Assembly (NCBI GenBank): GCA_011525845.1
Contig: WYBP01000023.1
Coordinates: forward strand, 1-64,000
Length of the DNA: 64,000 nt
Source: Gemmatimonadaceae bacterium
Lineage (GTDB): Bacteria; Gemmatimonadota; Gemmatimonadetes; Gemmatimonadales; Gemmatimonadaceae
Direction: 5' to 3'
Positions 46,804 to 55,709 of this stretch are shown here, piece by piece (position 1 is the first letter of the stretch; each line of letters opens with the position of its first letter). A program made the translations under genes and the position numbers. A model generated the notes under the pieces. That model had not been told where the DNA came from. It worked only from the letters and a program-made list of their open reading frames with translations, and searched no databases.

Positions 46804-47528
46804 ACCCGCCCCGTGAGCGCCCACCAGCGGAGGCGCCAGACCATGAAGATGGCCTCTCGGACGATGTGCCCGCTCATCTTGCTCTCCCCCTCCGTCCGGT
46901 CGGCGAAGACGATCGGGATCTCGACCGGCTTGAACCCCCGGCGCATCGCCCGGAACGACATCTCGATCTGGAACGCGTACCCGTTGGACCTCACGTCGTC
47001 CAGGTTGATGGCGGCCAGCACGCGGCGGTGGAAGCACTTGAAGCCGCCCGTCGCGTCCCAGAGCTTCATCCCGGTCACGATCCGGGCATAGATGTTGGCA
47101 CCGTAGCTCAGGATCAGCCGGCTCATGGGCCAGTTCACCACGGTCACCTTCCCGTCCAGGTAGCGCGAGCCCAGCACGAAATCGGCGGACTCCGATGCCT
47201 TGAGGAAGGCCGGGAGGTGGTCGGGGTCGTGGCTGAAGTCCGCGTCCATCTCGAAGATCAGTTCGTAGTCCCGCTCCAGCGCCCACCGGAAGCCGTCCCG
47301 GTACGCGGTGCCGAGCCCCATCTTCTTCGGGCGTCGGAGGAGGTGCACCCGGGGGTTCGCGCTCGCGATCTCCTCGATCAGGTCCCCGGTGCCGTCGGGG
47401 GAGTTGTCGTCCACGAAGAGGCACTCGATCCGCGGGTCCTGCGCGAGCACGCGCGCGATGAGCGTCGGGATGTTCGCCCGCTCATTGTAGGTGGGCGTGA
47501 TGACGAGCGCCCGGTCAGGCATCCGCAC
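46800..47528 (-). CDS. Polyprenol monophosphomannose synthase-like glycosyltransferase (GT2)
   Basis: This 242-residue GT2 enzyme probably transfers a sugar from a nucleotide donor to polyprenyl phosphate. It has the ITPTYNERANIP start, FVDDNSPDGTG, MDADFSHDPDHLP (DxD-like metal site) and the DATGGFKCFHR segment typical of bacterial DPM1 homologues. There is no C-terminal membrane domain. The product lipid-sugar could serve the neighbouring membrane proteins. GTG 47528 has GGGG upstream; ATG 47522 is an alternative. Confidence 0.85.
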   Translation of the reverse strand: MRMPDRALVITPTYNERANIPTLIARVLAQDPRIECLFVDDNSPDGTGDLIEEIASANPRVHLLRRPKKMGLGTAYRDGFRWALERDYELIFEMDADFSHDPDHLPAFLKASESADFVLGSRYLDGKVTVVNWPMSRLILSYGANIYARIVTGMKLWDATGGFKCFHRRVLAAINLDDVRSNGYAFQIEMSFRAMRRGFKPVEIPIVFADRTEGESKMSGHIVREAIFMVWRLRWWALTGRV

Positions 47529-49902
47529 GTCCCCGCCCCAGGAACGCTCCGCCGGCCATGAGCAGCACCGAGAGCGCGAGCGCCACCAAGGTCACCTTCC
47601 GGCCCGTGTGGTATGGGGGCGAGTCGAACCGGAGTTCCACCTTCCGGGCGCCCGCCGGTAGGGCCACCCCGATCAGCGCGAGGTTCGCCCGCTCGGCCTT
47701 TGCCGGCTGTCCGTCCACGGTGGCCTGCCAGCCGGGATAGAAGCTCTCCGACACCATCAACGCCGAACCCGCCGGTGCCGGCGCGTCGAGCGTGATCGTC
47801 GCGCGGCCGGGGGCGTAGTCGCTCACGGTGGTCGTGATCGAGAGCGGCTCGGGGATGGCGACCAGGGGCATGGCCGGCGTCGAGGACGCGGTGTCGATCA
47901 GCGCGACGCTCGCGTACGGGAAGTTCGGCGCGCGCACCGCCTCGGCCACGGCCGCGTCCGGGTACTTCGCGATGACGGGCACCACCCACGCATACGGATG
48001 CGGCGTGGGGAGCTCGAAGAGCGAGACCATCGTCCCCGCGGCGTTCCGCACGGGTCCCACGACGCGCCGGGCGTCGCCGAACGGGAGCGAATCCACATTG
48101 GTGTAGAAGTACTTCACGTTCGCGAGGCCCCAGAACGCCGGATTGAAGAGCTGGTCGTAGCGCGACGCCTTCCCGCTCAGGGCCTGCCAGTACCGGATCT
48201 CGTTGCCGTGGTAGCCGAGCACCGAGCGCACGCCGTGCGACATGAGTCCGTCGCCGTCGAGGAAGGGGTCGTGGTAGGCGGCCCCCTCGGCGAACGCGGC
48301 GGCGATCACGCGCACGGGCTGCGACTCGGCGCGCACGTGCTCGATGGCCGCGTCGGTCGCGTAGATCTCCGAGGCCGGCGCGGAGAAGTTGAAGTACTTC
48401 CGCTCGATGCTCCAGAGGTCCGCGACCACCACGCCCGCGAGCAGCCACCCGGCCAGCGCCGGCGTGATGCGGCGGCGGTCCAGCGCGAAGACGACCGCGA
48501 TCGCGGCGCCCAGGAAGAGGAACGAGCGCCAGGCGCCCAGCACGACGTTCGGCGCGTTGGCCTCGATGTTCCCGGCGAGCTGGGGCACCACCGAGAGGTT
48601 CACGGCCAGCGCCTCGAACAACCCGACGGTCGCGAGCAGCGCGACGGCGCCCCCGGCGATCAGCCAGCCGACCAGGAAGCGCCGCGTCACCTGCGCGGCG
48701 AGCACGCGCTCCGCCCCCATCGCGGCGAAGACGGCGACGGCGAAGGTCGTGACGAAGTAGATCGTGCTCGGGGCGCGGAAGAACTTCGAGCCCGGCACGA
48801 TCGCATAGACCAGGTGGTAGAACGGCGTGTTGCCGCCCAGGGCCCAGAGCAGCGAGATGGCGAACACCCCCGTCCAGAAGAAGACGAGACGGCGCCGCGC
48901 CGGCAGCGCCGCTGCGCCGATGCCCGCCGTGGCGAGGAGGAGCACTCCCGCGCCGAGGTACTCCGAGTGGAGGTGGATGCCGTTCCGCCCCCAGTACTCG
49001 CTGAGGATCCCGCTGAACTGCGGCAGGTAGGTGTTGATCAACTCCTCGATCGGCATCGAGAAACTCGTGGCGTACTCGTAGTCGCGGCCGCCCACGCGCG
49101 GCGACCAGTCGACGTACTCCTGCACCGGGAGGTACTGGATGGCGCCGATCGCGCCGCCGAGCACGACGGCGCCGAGGGCGAGCCCGAGCCGCGAGAAGGC
49201 CTGCCGGCGCGTGAGCGCGGCGTCCCCCGCCCCGCCGAACGCGAGCATGAGCGCCCAGGCGCCGCACGCGAGGAGGAGGTACTGGAGCAGCTGTGGGTGC
49301 GGCGAGAGCACGCCGAGTCCGACGACGATCGCGAGGAGTCCCCAGGCCCAATGCCTGGCGTCCCGGATGCCCCAGGTGAGCACGAGCAGCGTCACCGGCA
49401 GGAGGGCCGAGACGAAGAGCTTGCCGTCGTGCCCGGGCGAGACGAGCGAGGCGACCTGACCGCTCATCATGTACGCGAGGCCGCCGACCAGGGCGGCGTG
49501 GAAGCCGATCCCGATCGCCCGCAGGAACGCGTACGCCGCGACGCCCGCGAGCATCAGGTGCAGGATCATCCCCCACGTCATCGCGACGTCGGTGGGGAGG
49601 ATGAGTCGCAGCAGGAAGGTGGGATAGAAGATGTCGCCGTGCATCGCGGCGACATACGGCATCCCGCCCATGAGGTAGGGGTTCCAGAGGGGGAACCCCT
49701 CGCCCGCGCGCAGCGACGCCGCCGCGAACTCGCGGAACGCATACCCGGCGATGTACTGGTCGCTCACGGGGGCGACGAGGAACCCGCCGGTGAGCGCCGG
49801 ATGCGCGAGCAGGAGCGCCGCGAACACGCACGCGAGCGTCGCCCAGCCGAGGGCGAAGCGCGGTGCAGCGGGCTGTTCGAGCGAGGCGACGAGCGACTTC
49901 AT
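47515..49902 (-). CDS. YfhO family membrane protein, GT-C-like
   Basis: This 795-residue protein has about twelve membrane helices (for example AALLLAHPALTGGFLVAPVSDQ near the start), an extracytoplasmic C-terminal beta domain, and a final helix. YfhO in Bacillus glycosylates lipoteichoic acid using lipid-linked sugar. Large GT-C-like proteins of this kind act on the outer face of the membrane. The acceptor here is unknown. ATG overlaps the flippase-like gene stop and its own stop overlaps the GT2 gene. Confidence 0.82.
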   Translation of the reverse strand: MKSLVASLEQPAAPRFALGWATLACVFAALLLAHPALTGGFLVAPVSDQYIAGYAFREFAAASLRAGEGFPLWNPYLMGGMPYVAAMHGDIFYPTFLLRLILPTDVAMTWGMILHLMLAGVAAYAFLRAIGIGFHAALVGGLAYMMSGQVASLVSPGHDGKLFVSALLPVTLLVLTWGIRDARHWAWGLLAIVVGLGVLSPHPQLLQYLLLACGAWALMLAFGGAGDAALTRRQAFSRLGLALGAVVLGGAIGAIQYLPVQEYVDWSPRVGGRDYEYATSFSMPIEELINTYLPQFSGILSEYWGRNGIHLHSEYLGAGVLLLATAGIGAAALPARRRLVFFWTGVFAISLLWALGGNTPFYHLVYAIVPGSKFFRAPSTIYFVTTFAVAVFAAMGAERVLAAQVTRRFLVGWLIAGGAVALLATVGLFEALAVNLSVVPQLAGNIEANAPNVVLGAWRSFLFLGAAIAVVFALDRRRITPALAGWLLAGVVVADLWSIERKYFNFSAPASEIYATDAAIEHVRAESQPVRVIAAAFAEGAAYHDPFLDGDGLMSHGVRSVLGYHGNEIRYWQALSGKASRYDQLFNPAFWGLANVKYFYTNVDSLPFGDARRVVGPVRNAAGTMVSLFELPTPHPYAWVVPVIAKYPDAAVAEAVRAPNFPYASVALIDTASSTPAMPLVAIPEPLSITTTVSDYAPGRATITLDAPAPAGSALMVSESFYPGWQATVDGQPAKAERANLALIGVALPAGARKVELRFDSPPYHTGRKVTLVALALSVLLMAGGAFLGRGRADA

Positions 49903-50852
49903 GAGGAGGAGGGCGCGGGTCGGAACGATGGCCAGGCCAGGAAGAGGGCGCCCGGAAGGATCTCGAGGACGGTGAGCCAGAGCCGGGACGCCACGACGAG
50001 CAGCGCCGCCTGCGGCGCGGTGGCGAGGGACGCGCTCACGAGCAGCGCGGCCATGGACAGCTCCCGGACCCCGATGCCTCCTGGCGCGAAGAGCGCCACG
50101 AAGCCGAGCAGGTAGGACAGGGTGAAAACTGCGACATACGCCGCGGCATCTCTAGTCACGCTCCCCAGCAGCGCGAGCGTGAGCTCGCGGAACGCGAGGC
50201 CGAACAGCACCCAGGCCACCACACTCCCGAGCGCGGCGACCCAGATCGCGCGCGGTGGGAGGCGCGGTGCGGCGATCGCGCGTCCGCTGACGCGCGAGAC
50301 GAGCCGGAGCGCCGTGGGGATCCACCAGGGCGCACTGACGACGGCGATGCCCATCGCGGCGAGCGCGGCGACCAGGAGGCCCCCGGGCGGCGCCGCACCG
50401 GCGAGCAGCTCGCGCCCCGTGGCGGCCACCACGCCGAAGCCCACGAGCACGTGCACGAGCGAGACGACGAGTGCGGAGCCGACCGCCGCGACGGGCGAGA
50501 CGCCCACGCGCTGCGCCATCACCCCCATGGCACCGATCTGCCAGACCTTCCCCGGCACGTACCGACCCAGGTTCGACACGAACCAGATCCGCGCCGCGTC
50601 CCCGATGCCGATGCGCTCGCCCCACGCCTGCACCGTGGCGCGCCAGGTGGCGATGAGCACGGCGTAGCTCACCAGCACGATCCCCCCGGAGAACGCGATC
50701 CGGCCCCACGACGGATGAAGCGAGGCGCGCAGCTCCCCGACCGCCCCCCACTGCTCGGCGAGCAGCGCGCCGCCGAACCAGAGCACGGCGACGACGAAAG
50801 CGCCCTGCACCGCGGCACGGACCCGGGGTGGTGCCGGCGTGCGCTCAGCCAC
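49899..50852 (-). CDS. Lysylphosphatidylglycerol synthase TM-domain / flippase-like protein
   Basis: This 317-residue protein has about eight membrane helices. It shows NLGRYVPGKVWQIGAMGVMAQR and the late GGIGVRE motif, which mark the UPF0104/AglD-type membrane family (the membrane half of MprF without the synthase half). Such proteins occur with glycosyltransferases and are thought to flip lipids or lipid-linked sugars. Start GTG 50852 overlaps the GT4 gene by eight bases. Confidence 0.82.
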   Translation of the reverse strand: MAERTPAPPRVRAAVQGAFVVAVLWFGGALLAEQWGAVGELRASLHPSWGRIAFSGGIVLVSYAVLIATWRATVQAWGERIGIGDAARIWFVSNLGRYVPGKVWQIGAMGVMAQRVGVSPVAAVGSALVVSLVHVLVGFGVVAATGRELLAGAAPPGGLLVAALAAMGIAVVSAPWWIPTALRLVSRVSGRAIAAPRLPPRAIWVAALGSVVAWVLFGLAFRELTLALLGSVTRDAAAYVAVFTLSYLLGFVALFAPGGIGVRELSMAALLVSASLATAPQAALLVVASRLWLTVLEILPGALFLAWPSFRPAPSSS

Positions 50853-52008
50853 GGCGGATCGCGCTGCGGTAGATCTCGAGATACGTCGCCGCGACCGTCC
50901 CCGGCGAGAAGCGGTCCAGCATGTGCGCCCGCGCCGCGGACCCGAGCGAGGTGGTGTCGTCCGGAGCGGCGTGCCGGTGCCGGATGGCGTCCGCGAGGGC
51001 CCGGATGTCCCCGGCGGGCACGAGCGTGCCGCCCCACTCGGGGCTCACGACGTCCGTGAGCCCGCCGGAGCGGTACGCGATCACCGGCGTGCGGCAGAGC
51101 TGCGCCTCCACGGCGACGAGGCCGAGACCCTCCTCGCGCGATGGCACCACCACGGCCTGCGCCCGGTGGTAGGCGTCCGCGATCGACGCGCGGTCGAGCT
51201 GTCCGCGCCAATGCACCCGTCGCGCGACGCCGGCGGCCTCCGCGCGCGCCTGGAGTGCGGCGCGGTCCTCTCCCTCTCCCACCACGTCGAGGGCGACATC
51301 CGGCGGCGTCCAGGCGAGCGCGTCGATCAGGTCCGCGAGTCCCTTCTGGGCGTTGAGCCGGCCCACGAAGAGGAAGCGGCCCGGCGTCCGCGGCACGTCC
51401 ACGTCGCGGAAGAGCGAGACCTGCGCCGGCATGGGCGCGACGGCGATGGTCGCCTCGGGGGCCATCGCGCGGGCCTCGCCGGCGAGCCAGGAGGAGACGC
51501 TCGTGACGGCGTCGGAGCGCGACATCACCTTGCGGAAGAGCGGGTGGACCCAGGAGACCCGGCGCGCGAGGCGCACGTCCGAGCCGTGCAGCGTGGTCAC
51601 CAGCGGGACGTCCTCGCCGCTCAGCGCGAGGAGTCCGCCGGGGAACCACCAGTGCGCGTGCACGACGTCGGGCGCGAGGCGCGAGACGGCGCGGTTGACC
51701 GCGAATCCCCCGGCCGCGAGGAATCCCGCGAGCGCCGCCTTCCCGCGTACCGACTTGAGGACCTGCTCGGCCATCGTGCCCGTGTAGGCGAGCGATTCCA
51801 TCCTCCGGGGCGCGTAGCGGAAGCGTCGCACGGGCACGCCGTCGATCGCCTCCTCGCCGGCGAGTCCCTCCCCCGCGGGGGCGAGGACGTGCACGTCGCT
51901 GCCGGAGGCGCGGAGCGCGACCGCGAGGCGATGCAGGAACGACCCCGCCGGGTCGCCGGGGAATCGCGGATACGAATGGGTCAGGAACAGGACCCGCACG
52001 GCCGTCAC
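50845..52008 (-). CDS. Glycosyltransferase family 4 protein
   Basis: This 387-residue GT-B enzyme has a glycine-rich start (THSYPRFPGDPAGSFLH), FVGRLNAQKGLADLIDAL and the donor-site motif PSREEGLGLVAVEAQ with the expected EX7E spacing. It probably adds a sugar to a glycan in the cytoplasm. GTG 52008 overlaps the previous stop (GTGA), which fixes the start; the longer frame upstream is an artefact. Confidence 0.88.
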   Translation of the reverse strand: MTAVRVLFLTHSYPRFPGDPAGSFLHRLAVALRASGSDVHVLAPAGEGLAGEEAIDGVPVRRFRYAPRRMESLAYTGTMAEQVLKSVRGKAALAGFLAAGGFAVNRAVSRLAPDVVHAHWWFPGGLLALSGEDVPLVTTLHGSDVRLARRVSWVHPLFRKVMSRSDAVTSVSSWLAGEARAMAPEATIAVAPMPAQVSLFRDVDVPRTPGRFLFVGRLNAQKGLADLIDALAWTPPDVALDVVGEGEDRAALQARAEAAGVARRVHWRGQLDRASIADAYHRAQAVVVPSREEGLGLVAVEAQLCRTPVIAYRSGGLTDVVSPEWGGTLVPAGDIRALADAIRHRHAAPDDTTSLGSAARAHMLDRFSPGTVAATYLEIYRSAIRRG

Positions 52009-52988
52009 ACCGTCGGTCGGTCGCGCGTCGCCTCGTCGAGCAGCCGGCGCAGCTCCCGCTGCTCGGCGCGCGTGACGGCGATCTGCTCGCCCAGCAGGCC
52101 CGTCGCGAAGAAGATCGACCCGAGGAGCAGGCAGGTCTGCACCAGGGTCCAGACCCACCGCAGGCCGACGCCCGATGCGGCCAGCACGCCGAGCGCCGCG
52201 ACACCCGCGACGACGCCGAGGGCGAAGAGCCCAGCCCCGAGCATGCCGAAGGCGAGGAGCGGCTTCTGGCCGAAGCGCAGCTCGAACCAGACCGCGAGCA
52301 TGTCGAGCACCCCGACGGGGATCCGGCTCAGCCCGAACTTCGACCGGCCGGCATGCCGCGGGTAGAGCGGCACGGGGATCTCGCTGACCGTGTACCCCTT
52401 GGCGTGCGCGAGGACGATCATGAAGCGGTGCCAGTCGGGGCGCACCGGCTGGTCCTCCATGATCGCGCGGCGGTACGCCTTCACGTTGTTCAGGTCGCGG
52501 ACGGGCACGTCGAAGAGCGCGCGGGAGAGTCCGTTGTAGATGCGGGAGACGAAGGCCTTCTCGTAGACGCCCTGCTTGTACCCGGTGACCATGTCGGACT
52601 CGTCGGCGAGGATCGGTGCGACGAGGCGCGGGATGTCCTCCGGCTTGAACTGCAGGTCGGCGGGATAGAAGACGAGGATCTCGCCCCGCGCGGCGAGGAA
52701 CCCCGTGCGGAGCGCGTCCGCGATCCCGCGCTGGGCCCGGTGGCGCACCGTGCGGAGGAAGGGGTGCGTCCGCACGAGCTCCGCCAGCACGCGCGGCGTC
52801 TCGTCGCGCGAGCCGTCGTCCACCACGATCACCTCGTACTCCACGGTCTCGGCCTTGAAGGTCTCGGCGCAGAGCGAGACGAAGAGCGGGAGGTTCTCGG
52901 CCTCGTCCTTCGCAGGGACGAGCACTGAGACGCGCGGACGCGTGGCGGCGCGGGGGGTGGTGGCGGCGGGATGCGAGAGGGTGCTCAT
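52005..52988 (-). CDS. GT2 glycosyltransferase with C-terminal membrane helices
   Basis: This 327-residue enzyme has the GT2 start VSVLVPAKDEAENLPLF, VVDDGSRDET, and YPADLQFKPED as the metal-binding site. Two C-terminal membrane helices follow (LAFGMLGAGLFALGVVAG and WTLVQTCLLLGSIFFATG). This is the layout of polyisoprenyl-phosphate sugar transferases (GtrB/DPMS type). It is the second such enzyme in the run. ATG 52988 follows rpoN by four bases. Confidence 0.88.
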   Translation of the reverse strand: MSTLSHPAATTPRAATRPRVSVLVPAKDEAENLPLFVSLCAETFKAETVEYEVIVVDDGSRDETPRVLAELVRTHPFLRTVRHRAQRGIADALRTGFLAARGEILVFYPADLQFKPEDIPRLVAPILADESDMVTGYKQGVYEKAFVSRIYNGLSRALFDVPVRDLNNVKAYRRAIMEDQPVRPDWHRFMIVLAHAKGYTVSEIPVPLYPRHAGRSKFGLSRIPVGVLDMLAVWFELRFGQKPLLAFGMLGAGLFALGVVAGVAALGVLAASGVGLRWVWTLVQTCLLLGSIFFATGLLGEQIAVTRAEQRELRRLLDEATRDRPTV

Positions 52989-52992
52989 CGGG

Positions 52993-54480
52993 TCAGAGTC
53001 GCTTGCGCATGCGCGCGGGGAGGACGCCGAGCTGGTCGCGGTACTTGGCGACCGTGCGGCGCGCAATCTTGACGCCATCCCGCTCGAGCAGCTCCACGAG
53101 GGCCTGGTCGGTGAGGGGGTTCGTCGCGTCCTCCTCCGCCACCAGCTTCTCGATGGTGGCGCGGATGCCGCGCGCCGAGACATCCTCGCCGTCGGTGCTC
53201 TTGAGCGCGCTGGAGAAGAAGTACTTGAGGGGGAGCACGCCGCGCGGGGTCTGCGCGTACTTCTCGTTGGTCACGCGCGACACGGTGGACTCGTGCATGC
53301 CGATCGCCTCCGCGACCTCGCGCAGCGTGAGGGGACGGAGCGACTGCACCCCCTTCTCGAAGAACTCGCGCTGCCGGTCCACGATGAAGTGCATCACCTT
53401 GAGCATGGTCTGCCGGCGCTGCTCGATGGCCTGCACGAGCCACTGCGCGGCGCTCAGCCGGCTGGTGATGAACTCCTTGCTCTCGCTGTCGAACTTCTTC
53501 TTGTCGCGCGCGATGTCCTGGTAGGACTTGCTGAGCTTGAGGCGGGGCAGGTTCCCGTCATTGATGAAGACGAGGTACTCGTCCTCGACCTTGGTGACGA
53601 TCAGGTCGGGGATGACGTAGTTGTCGCTCCCCGCGGAGTGGGCGCGTCCCGGCTTGGGCGTGAGCTTGGCGATCGCGTCGGCGGCGCCCTGCACGTCGGC
53701 CGGGGGCACGCCGAGCTTCTTGCCGATGTCCACCCAGCGGTGCGCGATCAGCTCCTGGAAGTGGTCGCGCACCAGGGTCTCGGAGAGGGTGCCCACGAGC
53801 CCCGAGTCGGGGAGCTGGAGGAGGAGGCACTCGTGCAGCGTGCGCGCGCCGATCCCCGGCGGGTCGAGCGCCTGGATCACGCGCAGCATCCGCTCGGCGT
53901 CCGCCATGGTGAAGAGCGGCACCTCGCGCTCCTCCTCCGACTGCTCGGCGGCCTGCGTGACGACCTCGTTGATGCCGGCGAGGATCTCCTCGAGCGTGGC
54001 GGAGAGGTAGCCGTCCTCGTTGATGTTCCCGATGAACTCGTCGGCGAGGAACTGGTCGCGCTCCGAGAGGTCGAGCAGCCGGATCTGGTCGCGCAGGTGG
54101 TCGTCGAGCCCGCGCGTGGCGACCGTGGCCGGCTCGTAGTGCTCGCGGTCGTCGCGCTCCTCGCGCATCCCGCCCACCTCGAACCCGTTGAGGAGGATCT
54201 CCTCCCACTTGGACTCGTCGTCGCTGTCGGCCGCGGGCTCGGGCTCGCCGATCTCCGCGTCCTGCGCCGCCTCCGCCTCCGCCGCCGTCTCCTCCCCCGC
54301 CTCCGCCTCGTCCTCCTCGTCCTCGACGAGCTCGAGGAAGGGGTTCACGAGCAGCTCCTGCTTGAGGTGCTGCTGGAGGTCGAGGAGGGGCATGTAGAGC
54401 ATGTCCATCGCCTGGTACAGGCGTGGATTGACCTTGAGCTCCTGGCCGAGCCGCGCGGATTGCTGCAGGCCGGTCTTCAC
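52993..54480 (-). CDS. rpoN: RNA polymerase sigma-54 factor
   Basis: RpoN directs RNA polymerase to -24/-12 promoters and needs an enhancer-binding ATPase. The 495-residue protein has the glutamine-rich region I (SARLGQELKVNPRLYQ), an acidic linker, the core-binding region, and the RpoN box ARRTVAKYR near the end. GTG 54480 overlaps lptB. Linkage lptB-rpoN is conserved in Proteobacteria. No enhancer-binding protein is in the window. Confidence 0.95.
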   Translation of the reverse strand: MKTGLQQSARLGQELKVNPRLYQAMDMLYMPLLDLQQHLKQELLVNPFLELVEDEEDEAEAGEETAAEAEAAQDAEIGEPEPAADSDDESKWEEILLNGFEVGGMREERDDREHYEPATVATRGLDDHLRDQIRLLDLSERDQFLADEFIGNINEDGYLSATLEEILAGINEVVTQAAEQSEEEREVPLFTMADAERMLRVIQALDPPGIGARTLHECLLLQLPDSGLVGTLSETLVRDHFQELIAHRWVDIGKKLGVPPADVQGAADAIAKLTPKPGRAHSAGSDNYVIPDLIVTKVEDEYLVFINDGNLPRLKLSKSYQDIARDKKKFDSESKEFITSRLSAAQWLVQAIEQRRQTMLKVMHFIVDRQREFFEKGVQSLRPLTLREVAEAIGMHESTVSRVTNEKYAQTPRGVLPLKYFFSSALKSTDGEDVSARGIRATIEKLVAEEDATNPLTDQALVELLERDGVKIARRTVAKYRDQLGVLPARMRKRL

Positions 54481-55709
54481 GCGCCCGCTCCCTCGTGCTC
54501 CGGATGCTCCTTGCGGAACCGCTCACGGAGCCGCGCCGTGAGCGTGGGCCCGAAGTAGCTGTGCGAGACCTGGTCGTCGAAGATCAGCTCGCGCACCGTG
54601 CCCGAGACCTGCACCGAGCCGTCGAACATGATGTACGCCCGGTCCACGATGTCGAGCGTCTGCTCGACGTTGTGGTCCGAGATGAGGACGCCAATGCCGC
54701 GGTCCTTGAGCGAGGCCACGATCCCCTGGATGTCGTGCACGGCGATCGGGTCCACGCCGGCGAAGGGCTCGTCGAGCATCATGAACCGCGGCTGCGTGAC
54801 CAGCGCGCGCGTGATCTCGAGGCGGCGGCGCTCGCCGCCCGAGAGCGCGAAGGCCTTGCTCTTGCGCAGGTGCTTGATGCTCAGCTCATCCAGGAGGAGC
54901 TCCAGGCGGGACTCGCGCTCCTTCCGCGCCAGGGGCATCGTCTCGAGGATGGCGAGGATGTTCTCCTCGACCGTCAGCTTGCGGAAGATCGAGGGCTCCT
55001 GCGAGAGGTAGCCGATGCCGCGGCGCGCGCGCTTGTACATCGGCATGCGCGTGATGTCCTCGCCGTCGAGCCGGATCACGCCCGCCGCCGGGGGGATGAG
55101 CCCGGCGATCATGTAGAAGGTGGTCGTCTTCCCCGCCCCGTTCGGGCCGAGGAGCCCGACGATCTCCCCCTGCCGCAGCTGGAGCGCGACGTTGTTCACC
55201 ACGTTCCGCTTGCGGTAGGTCTTGACGAGCCCCTCGGCCGAGAGGACGCTGCTCCCCCCCACCCGGACCTGCGCCATGGCCGGCGTGCGCCGCGCCGCAC
55301 GATGCTCCCCGGTCTCGCGGAGCAGCGCCTCCAGCTGGCCACCGGAGGACGCCTGGGCGCCCGCGAGGGCGGGGGCCAGCCGGACGCGCGCCTCGCCCTC
55401 GAGCGACGCCGGCAGGGGAGCCAGCGCACCGCTGGCCGCCAGTCTCGGCAGCACCACGCGCGTGAGGTGGTCGCGGGCCTCGTCCAGCGAGAGGCGGCCC
55501 GCCTCGCCCTCCACGTCGCGCCCATCCGCGCGGAGCGCCTGCAGGTGGTCCTCGCGGTACGCCACGGCCACGTCGTGGACGGACGCGCTCCCCTCGGCGT
55601 CGGCACGCTGGCAGATGGCCAGCAGGCAGAGCGCGGCGGACCGGTCGCCACCGGTCGTGCGGGCGAGCAGTTCGCGCACCGCGTCGGGGAGCCGGGCGGG
55701 CGTCGTCAT
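54477..55709 (-). CDS. lptB: LPS export ABC transporter ATPase LptB with N-terminal extension
   Basis: LptB powers LPS extraction from the inner membrane. Residues of about 150-410 are a normal LptB: Walker A GPNGAGKTTTFYM, LSGGERRRLEITRAL, Walker B FMMLDEPFAGVDP, and ISDHN. Residues 1-145 are an extra helical region absent from E. coli LptB (241 residues). ATG 55709 overlaps the lptA stop (ATGA), which supports the long form; ATG 55277 inside the frame lacks a Shine-Dalgarno. I do not recognise the extra domain. Permeases LptF and LptG are not in the window. Confidence 0.9.
   Translation of the reverse strand: MTTPARLPDAVRELLARTTGGDRSAALCLLAICQRADAEGSASVHDVAVAYREDHLQALRADGRDVEGEAGRLSLDEARDHLTRVVLPRLAASGALAPLPASLEGEARVRLAPALAGAQASSGGQLEALLRETGEHRAARRTPAMAQVRVGGSSVLSAEGLVKTYRKRNVVNNVALQLRQGEIVGLLGPNGAGKTTTFYMIAGLIPPAAGVIRLDGEDITRMPMYKRARRGIGYLSQEPSIFRKLTVEENILAILETMPLARKERESRLELLLDELSIKHLRKSKAFALSGGERRRLEITRALVTQPRFMMLDEPFAGVDPIAVHDIQGIVASLKDRGIGVLISDHNVEQTLDIVDRAYIMFDGSVQVSGTVRELIFDDQVSHSYFGPTLTARLRERFRKEHPEHEGAGA

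Noticed and set aside
47998-50115. A 705-codon plus-strand frame
   Set aside because: It is opposite the YfhO-like gene, which has a good start, overlapping ends and membrane helices. The plus frame has no domain.
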